This document shows, one piece after another, positions 56,693-64,000 of a stretch of 64,000 nt of DNA; the stretch's first letter is position 1; each line of letters starts with the position of its first letter. A program made the position numbers and the translations under genes. A model generated the notes under the pieces. That model did not search any database. It was not told the origin of the DNA and was given only the letters and a program-made list of their open reading frames with translations. Source of the stretch: Limnobaculum xujianqingii (GTDB lineage Bacteria > Pseudomonadota > Gammaproteobacteria > Enterobacterales > Enterobacteriaceae); NCBI RefSeq assembly GCF_013394855.1, contig NZ_JABMLK010000002.1, forward strand, positions 620,001-684,000. The letters run 5' to 3'.

Positions 56693-58258
56693 TTAATCAA
56701 AGTTCATACGTGATGCTTTGAGGTTGATAACCGCCAGCGCACCCACCAGTAAAAAAATCAGGGTGGCTATAGCAGCCGCCAGGCCAAAGTTTTGCCCACC
56801 GCTGCCTTCAAATGCCATACGGTAAGTGAAGCTAACCAGTAAGTCGGTATAACCCGCTGGCGTGGTGGTGCCTATCCGGTCAGGACCACCGTTGGTAAGC
56901 AACTGGATTAATACGAAGTTATTAAAGTTAAACGCGAAGCTGGCAATCATCAGCGGCGTTAACGGCTTAATTAATAATGGAAAAGTGATACGGAAAAAGT
57001 TCTGGAACAGGTTTGCCCCATCCATTGCTGAAGCTTCATATAAATCATCAGGAATAGTTTTCAGCAGCCCCATACACAAAATCATCATATAGGGATAGCC
57101 CAGCCAGATATTGACGATCACAATCATGCTGCGGGCCATGGTTGGATCATTAAACCAGGCCGGTTTGATGCCAAATAGTGCCTCCAGCATCATATTGATC
57201 TCACCAAAGCTTTGGTTGAACAACCCTTTAAAGATCAGAATCGAGATAAAAGAGGGAACGGCATAAGGCAGAATTAATAGTACCCGATAAATGGCACGGC
57301 CTTTCAACGACTCCCACTGGACAACACAAGCTAATACCATGCCTACGGCTACGGTAAACACGACGGTCAGCAGTGAGAAAGCGATAGTCCAGATAAAAAT
57401 AGAGATAAAGGGTTTTTGAATGCCTTCATCAAACATGACGGTCAGGAAGTTTTTCCAGCCGACAGTAACGGTAAAACCAGGGCTCAGTACTTCGGTTTGC
57501 CACTGTCCCTGAGCATCTATGGCCTGATAAAAGCCGGTGTCTTCATTAGGTAGGTAGCGAACGCCGGTTTGCTGGTTGAGTAGAGTTTTTTGGTCCTCTG
57601 CCAGCACATACAGCGATTGAATTTCAGAAAACTGGCGCAGTGAACTCATGCGCAATACTCTTTCTTCTGGCAGTTGAACTGATAACGTTCCGAGCTGCTT
57701 GTTGTTCTGAATAACAACACGTAAAGGTGCGGCTTCTTCTGTTGGTGCCGCGGTGGCTTTTTCTACTTTCAGGGTCAGAGGTGGTTCATTGAGATCGAAA
57801 GGCTCAGAGAGCAACATCTCATTTTGTGTATCATTCAGGAACAGACGCCATTTTTGACCTTCCGGATAGAGTGAAAAGTTATAGGCATGTCCGGAAGTAA
57901 ACTGATTTTGCAGTAATACAGATTGAGCACGTTCAAAGGTTAGTTGGTTGACGCTGCTGTAGTTAGTAAAGGCAATAGCGATGGTACAGGCTAAAGGAAA
58001 CAGGACAAACAGTCCCATTCCCGCCAGACCCGGATACACATAGCGCCAGGCATAAGTGCGTGGGTTAGCAAACACATACAGGCCCAAACCCACCAGTATC
58101 AGTGTCAGAATGGCAAACAGATATTCGCCCTGAGCATACATCAGCACCACCAGATAGCATGCAAACAACGCGAAGAGTGTAATGACCAGCCATTTCAGGC
58201 CGTTACCCAGGCTAAACCCTTTGTTTCCTTGTGGTAATTCGGTTTGAATAACAGACAT
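56693..58258 (-). CDS. malF: MalF, maltose ABC transporter permease
   Basis: 521 residues (E. coli 514). N-terminal helices are followed by the large periplasmic P2 loop between about residues 95 and 280, then the permease core with the EAA loop [25 protein letters not shown]. The P2 loop contacts MalE. Linked to malE by an 85-bp gap with a hairpin. Confidence 0.98.
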   Translation of the reverse strand: MSVIQTELPQGNKGFSLGNGLKWLVITLFALFACYLVVLMYAQGEYLFAILTLILVGLGLYVFANPRTYAWRYVYPGLAGMGLFVLFPLACTIAIAFTNYSSVNQLTFERAQSVLLQNQFTSGHAYNFSLYPEGQKWRLFLNDTQNEMLLSEPFDLNEPPLTLKVEKATAAPTEEAAPLRVVIQNNKQLGTLSVQLPEERVLRMSSLRQFSEIQSLYVLAEDQKTLLNQQTGVRYLPNEDTGFYQAIDAQGQWQTEVLSPGFTVTVGWKNFLTVMFDEGIQKPFISIFIWTIAFSLLTVVFTVAVGMVLACVVQWESLKGRAIYRVLLILPYAVPSFISILIFKGLFNQSFGEINMMLEALFGIKPAWFNDPTMARSMIVIVNIWLGYPYMMILCMGLLKTIPDDLYEASAMDGANLFQNFFRITFPLLIKPLTPLMIASFAFNFNNFVLIQLLTNGGPDRIGTTTPAGYTDLLVSFTYRMAFEGSGGQNFGLAAAIATLIFLLVGALAVINLKASRMNFD

Positions 58259-58307
58259 GACGAACTCCTTTAGGTGGCCCGGGATACTATAAAAATCCGG
58301 TGATTAG

Positions 58308-58333
58308 CAGCGACGCAGTCATCTGCGCCGCTG
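58308..58333 (-). other. REP-like hairpin between malE and malF
   Basis: CAGCG-CGCAG pairs with CTGCG-CGCTG with a C/A mismatch in the middle and a four-base loop, just after the malE stop. In E. coli a REP structure at the same place protects malE mRNA; this hairpin could serve the same purpose. Confidence 0.6.
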
Positions 58334-58343
58334 TTTTACTGAT

Positions 58344-59573
58344 TTACTTGGTAATACGGGTTTCAACATCTTTTAATGCGGCAGGAACAGTCTGACGGCC
58401 ATGAATAGCATTCAGAATAGCGCTACGTTCGGCATACCAGAATCCACTCATTTGTGGAATGTTTGGCATGATTTCACCTTTTTGCGCATTGTTCATGGTG
58501 GCGGCGATGCGTGGATCTTTTTCCAGTTTTTCCTGATAAGATTTCAGCGCCACGGCACCCAGCATTTTATCGTTATTAACCAGCGTTAATCCTTCATCAG
58601 TCAGCAGGTAGTTTTCCAGGAATTCTTTTGCCAGATCTTTGTTTGGACTGGCGGTATTAATCCCGGCAGACAGTACACCAACAAATGGTTTAGATGGCTG
58701 ACCCTTAAAGCTTGGTAACATAGTTACACCATAATTCACTTTAGCTTTGTCCAGGTTGCCCCATGACCATGGGCCATTGATGGTCATCGCGGTATCGCCC
58801 TTAATGAAGGCGGCTTCAGCCACGGAGTAATCGGTATCCGGGCTGATATGTTTGTTTTTGACCAGATCTACCAGGAACTGTAATCCAGCTTGTGCACCGG
58901 GATTATTTACCCCAACGTTTTTCACGTTATAGTGGCCGTTCTCCAGCTTGAAGGCATAGCCGCCGTCAGCAGCAATAAGTGGCCAGGTGAAGTAGGGTTC
59001 TTGCAGGTTCCACATAATGGCGCTTTTACCTTTAGCGCGCAGTTTGGTATCCAGTGCGGTAACTTCTTCCCAGGTTTTTGGTGGCTCTGGCAGTAAGTCT
59101 TTGTTGTAGATCAGCGATAAGGATTCTACTGCGATTGGGTAACCAATCAGTTTGCCTTTATAACGCAGCGCATCCCAGGTGAATGGTGCAACTTTGTCCT
59201 GCAGGGCTTTAGATGGGGTTACTTCTGCCAACAGGCCTGATTCAGCATAACCGCCAAAACGGTCGTGAGCCCAGAAAATGATGTCAGGGCCATCGCCTGT
59301 TGCGGCAACTTGAGGATATTTCTCTTCCATCTTATCCGGGTGTTCAACAGTAACGCTGATACCGGTATCTTTTTCAAATTTCTTCCCGACTTCAGCCAGA
59401 CCGTTGTATCCTTTATCACCATTGATCCAGATAACCAGTTTGCCTTGTTCAATTTTGGCCATTGCCGAGCTGGAGAGGCAAAGTGCCACCAGAGCAGATA
59501 GGGTTGCCACCTTAGAAACCGCCAGTGGACGTTGGGTATGACGACGTGCAGCTTTTAGTATACGGAACATCAT
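58344..59573 (-). CDS. malE: MalE, periplasmic maltose-binding protein
   Basis: 409 residues. The signal peptide ends in SSSAMA, and the mature protein starts [24 protein letters not shown], almost the same as E. coli Mal[12 protein letters not shown] lies near the C-terminus. It binds maltose and maltodextrins in the periplasm and hands them to MalFGK2. The leader is longer than that of E. coli, with ATG ATG at the start and AAGGAT upstream. Confidence 0.98.
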   Translation of the reverse strand: MMFRILKAARRHTQRPLAVSKVATLSALVALCLSSSAMAKIEQGKLVIWINGDKGYNGLAEVGKKFEKDTGISVTVEHPDKMEEKYPQVAATGDGPDIIFWAHDRFGGYAESGLLAEVTPSKALQDKVAPFTWDALRYKGKLIGYPIAVESLSLIYNKDLLPEPPKTWEEVTALDTKLRAKGKSAIMWNLQEPYFTWPLIAADGGYAFKLENGHYNVKNVGVNNPGAQAGLQFLVDLVKNKHISPDTDYSVAEAAFIKGDTAMTINGPWSWGNLDKAKVNYGVTMLPSFKGQPSKPFVGVLSAGINTASPNKDLAKEFLENYLLTDEGLTLVNNDKMLGAVALKSYQEKLEKDPRIAATMNNAQKGEIMPNIPQMSGFWYAERSAILNAIHGRQTVPAALKDVETRITK

Positions 59574-59996
59574 AGTTATCCTTCTTTCAATTTAGTCAGG
59601 TAGTCCGGATAGCAATCGGTATTCGGTTGCCAGGGCAAAGACATTTACACAGTGACTATGTTGCAGCCTTGAGTGAATAAAACACATCCTCCTCTTTTCT
59701 ATGCCCTCCAACACCTTTGTGTGATGTGCGTTGCAATTACAACGCGTTTTGTGCGCCTTATCACATAAAATTCATGATTAATTTGTGAGTAAATTTACAA
59801 TCTTTCGTTCATCGAGGGGGAAATCATCTCCCCTGTGTTTCTCTCATCCTCCCACCTCCTCCCCCCTCCTCCCCCCATAAAAAACCTTTCGGTGGATGAT
59901 TTGTGCTTGCGATTTTTTATGCAATATCGCAGCCATACCAATTTATCGGTTGGTCGAGTATGACCACAGAAACCGACAAACAGAGAGGAGCTAATT
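59574..59996. promoter_or_regulatory. malE-malK divergent control region with CRP sites and MalT boxes
   Basis: 423 bp between the two divergent mal units. CRP-like sites: TGTGC-N6-TCACA at 59750-59765 and TGTGA-N6-TTACA at 59784-59799, with a weaker one at 59720. MalT-type boxes (consensus GGGGATGAGG or close): TCATCTCCCC at 59824-59833, CTCATCCTCC at 59843-59852 and GGTGGATGAT at 59891-59900, with a long C/T-rich run between. This order, CRP sites toward malE and MalT boxes toward malK, is like the E. coli region. Confidence 0.8.
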
Positions 59997-62413
<2,417 letters not shown>

Positions 62414-62429
62414 TAACATCTGATGTCCC

Positions 62430-62473
62430 AATGACAGGCGTGAATGATTTATTATTTAGCGCCTGTCATTTTT
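62430..62473 (+). terminator. Attenuator/terminator between lamB and malM
   Basis: AATGACAGGCG and CGCCTGTCATT form an 11-bp stem with a 19-base loop, followed by TTT. Since malM is the next gene of the operon, it should end only part of the transcripts. Confidence 0.75.
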
Positions 62474-62513
62474 CTGTTGTATGAGTATTTTGCTACTTTC
62501 AGAGGGAAAAATA

Positions 62514-63440
62514 ATGAATAACAAATATCTGGCCTTATGTTTAGCTCTGGCACTTGGCAGCGGCATGGTCGGTCAGGCTCAGGCGGTATCGCTGTTCAGT
62601 GATAGCGTTCAGGCCCCGGAGAGCGTGACAACCGCTCCTACACTTTCTGGCAGTAAGCTGCAGCAGTTGCCATGGCAGCCGCTGGTTCCACCTACATCCC
62701 AAACGATTAAACTGGATGCAAGCTCACCTCAACTATCTCAGGGTGACATTCGCGGAGCAGTAGCCACCATTGCATTGCCCGCTAATCGCGGTACTTTGGA
62801 AATAACCTTATCCAGCCTGGTAGACAACAAAAGCGTTTATGCACCTAACGTTTTAGTGTTGGACGAGCAAATGCGTCCGGCTGCGTATTATCCCAGCGAG
62901 CGATTTGCTTATGCGGGTCCGGAGGTTATGGATACTGACCGCCTGCAAGGCACATTACGCCTGACTCCGGCTTTAGGCCAACAGCAGATCTATATGCTGG
63001 TGTACACCACCAATAAAGACCTGCAACAGACCACCAAATTAACAGCTCCGGCCAAAGCTTATGCTAAAGGCGTGGGGAATGCGGTACCGGATATTCCGGA
63101 CCCAATTGCTCAGCACAGTGAGCAGGGCACACTGAAAGTTGTTGTGAAATCCGATCAGCAAAACGGCAACGTAATGATTGGCCAGTTGATGCCAACTTCT
63201 TCGTCGGATACCGCAGCAACAGCCGTTATTCCTGCGCCAGCGGCAGCACCGGTAGCGAAGCCTCATGCCGCGCCGGAAAAAGTACTGACGGATACCGAAG
63301 AGTACTTTAACCAGAGTATTCGCACAGCGGTGAAGCAGGGTGATATTGATAAAGCGCTGAAGCTGCTGGATGAAGCGGAGAGATTGGGATCGACGACGGC
63401 GAGAGAGACGTTTGTTGGGAGTATGAAGAGTAAGAAGTAA
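62514..63440 (+). CDS. malM: MalM, periplasmic protein of the maltose operon
   Basis: 308 residues from the ATG at 62514 (GAGGGAA upstream; the frame opens at 62481). Signal peptide ALCLALALGSGMVGQAQA. The core LPWQPLVPPTSQTIKLDASSPQ matches MalM, followed by a Pro/Ala linker (PAPAAAPVAKPHAAPEK) and a C-terminal helix pair (TAVKQGDIDKALKLLDEAERLG). Its function is not established. Last gene of malK-lamB-malM. Confidence 0.93.
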   Translation: MNNKYLALCLALALGSGMVGQAQAVSLFSDSVQAPESVTTAPTLSGSKLQQLPWQPLVPPTSQTIKLDASSPQLSQGDIRGAVATIALPANRGTLEITLSSLVDNKSVYAPNVLVLDEQMRPAAYYPSERFAYAGPEVMDTDRLQGTLRLTPALGQQQIYMLVYTTNKDLQQTTKLTAPAKAYAKGVGNAVPDIPDPIAQHSEQGTLKVVVKSDQQNGNVMIGQLMPTSSSDTAATAVIPAPAAAPVAKPHAAPEKVLTDTEEYFNQSIRTAVKQGDIDKALKLLDEAERLGSTTARETFVGSMKSKK

Positions 63441-63796
63441 TTTGAATTAGGTTTAGAGAAGGTTTCGCCTGTAAATAATGTGTCGTTTGCTCGGCTACTA
63501 TGTGGTGGTCGGGCATGATTAAACTTTGAGTCAGTTTCGCCGCCTTTAGCTCAGCGTTTATTTTGCCAGCGGTGCTTGCGTCGAGCAAAGGGGCGTTGAG
63601 GCGAACGCCCCTCTGCACTCCCCGCGCCTGCGCAGCCGACTGTTGACCGCCGCGTTGCGGCGGCAACCTCAGCCAATAAAAAAGTCAACGCACCGGCGCA
63701 GAGCCGCTCCAGACGTCGCTGCGCCTCGACCAACATCCATGTTGGTCGTGCTACTTTTTTATTGTCTGAGGCAACATTCGGATGCTTTAACCTGAA
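63441..63796. other. Hairpin-rich intergenic DNA
   Basis: No gene supported. It holds GGGGCGTT/AACGCCCC (63590-63611), CCGCCGC/GCGGCGG (63647-63663), an inverted repeat of 19 bases with one mismatch (63667-63685 and 63753-63771, ending in an A or T run) and, inside it, GACCAACAT/ATGTTGGTC (63728-63747). The GC-rich, nested structure looks like a composite of palindromic repeats. Confidence 0.75.
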
Positions 63797-63915
63797 GGGC
63801 AAAGGGCAAAGGGCAAAGGGCAAAGGGCAAAGGGCAAAGGGCAAAGGGCAAAGGGCAAAGGGCAAAGGGCAAAGGGCAAAGGGCAAAGGGCAAAGGGCAA
63901 AGGGCAAAGGGCAAA
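63797..63915. repeat. GGGCAAA tandem repeat, 17 exact copies
   Basis: The heptanucleotide GGGCAAA is repeated 17 times without a mismatch over 119 bp. An open frame on the minus strand is only a by-product of the repeat. Confidence 0.97.
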
Positions 63916-63967
63916 ATATAAAAATTAAATGCCTGAATGAAATATTTGGTTGGCAGTTAGCATTGTC

Positions 63968-64000
63968 AATCGGAGGGAGAGGCCGCCGTGGGGGGCGACT
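63968..64000 (+). repeat. Interspersed structured repeat, copy D (cut by the window end)
   Basis: The stretch AATCGGAGGGAGAG followed by CCGTGGGG-GCGACT matches the start of copies A and B, with one or two changes. The rest lies outside the window. Confidence 0.75.

Noticed and set aside
63551..63907. Minus-strand open frame of 118 codons with repeated Phe-Ala-Leu-Cys-Pro-Leu-Pro
   Set aside because: It exists only because a 7-base repeat without stops is translated in rotation; no start site or family.
63797..63915. Possible CRISPR array
   Set aside because: Repeat unit is seven bases with no spacers, so it is a simple tandem repeat.

Overview
The window is a chromosomal segment of a gammaproteobacterium, almost certainly a member of the Enterobacterales. 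The evidence is the block pncC-recA-recX-alaS-csrA followed by tRNA-Ser(GCU) and tandem tRNA-Arg(ACG) genes, an E. coli-like divergent mal regulon, and close relatives of MltB, MdfA and BglA. A Budviciaceae-type genus (Pragia, Budvicia, Limnobaculum) is my guess from overall gene content; it is not proven by the sequence.

Layout. (1) 1-4124: the end of a Dcu-type C4-dicarboxylate transporter, two LysR regulators, a short-chain dehydrogenase and an NTF2/SnoaL-like protein. (2) 4144-22320, minus strand: a long Tad (type IVb, Flp) pilus operon, flp-rcpC-rcpA-tadZ-tadA-tadB-tadC-tadD-(seven inserted genes with tadV)-roadblock-protoglobin-tadE-tadF-tadG-RCC1 protein-VirB1-like transglycosylase. 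Between tadD and tadE it carries a Ras-like GTPase, three separate roadblock/LC7 proteins, a free-standing protoglobin and several unknown proteins. This looks like a signalling switch built into a pilus operon. (3) 22321-25160: very AT-rich, with a divergent ToxR/CadC-like regulator split by a run of eight A at a canonical -1 slippery heptamer, a 7-bp tandem repeat and a small InsA-like zinc ribbon. (4) 25160-27151: a TPR/OGT-like glycosyltransferase. (5) 27427-38700: copies of an interspersed structured repeat, an uncharacterised sugar operon (ROK regulator, putative glycosidase, MFS), an MdfA-like exporter, a penicillin-acylase/acyltransferase pair and mltB. (6) 38701-46764: a dehydrogenase and a beta-glucoside cluster (GH1, PTS IIBCA, RpiR regulator, a second maltoporin-like porin). 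(7) 46843-55400: LysR/MFS pair, the pncC-recA-recX-alaS-csrA housekeeping block with its SOS box, and tRNA genes with a stringent-type promoter. (8) 55788-63440: malGFE and malK-lamB-malM around a shared MalT/CRP control region. (9) 63441-64000: hairpin-rich DNA, 17 copies of a heptanucleotide and the start of another interspersed repeat.

How the parts fit. The Tad genes encode a complete pilus machine: pilin, prepilin peptidase, ATPase, two platform proteins, secretin, pilotin-like TadD and minor pilins. The GTPase/roadblock/protoglobin genes are translationally coupled to one another and lie inside the same transcription unit, so they probably control when or where the pilus is assembled, perhaps in response to oxygen or nitric oxide. 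The divergent membrane regulator is the natural candidate for control of flp. The second porin probably serves the neighbouring beta-glucoside PTS, while lamB near the right end serves the maltose transporter.
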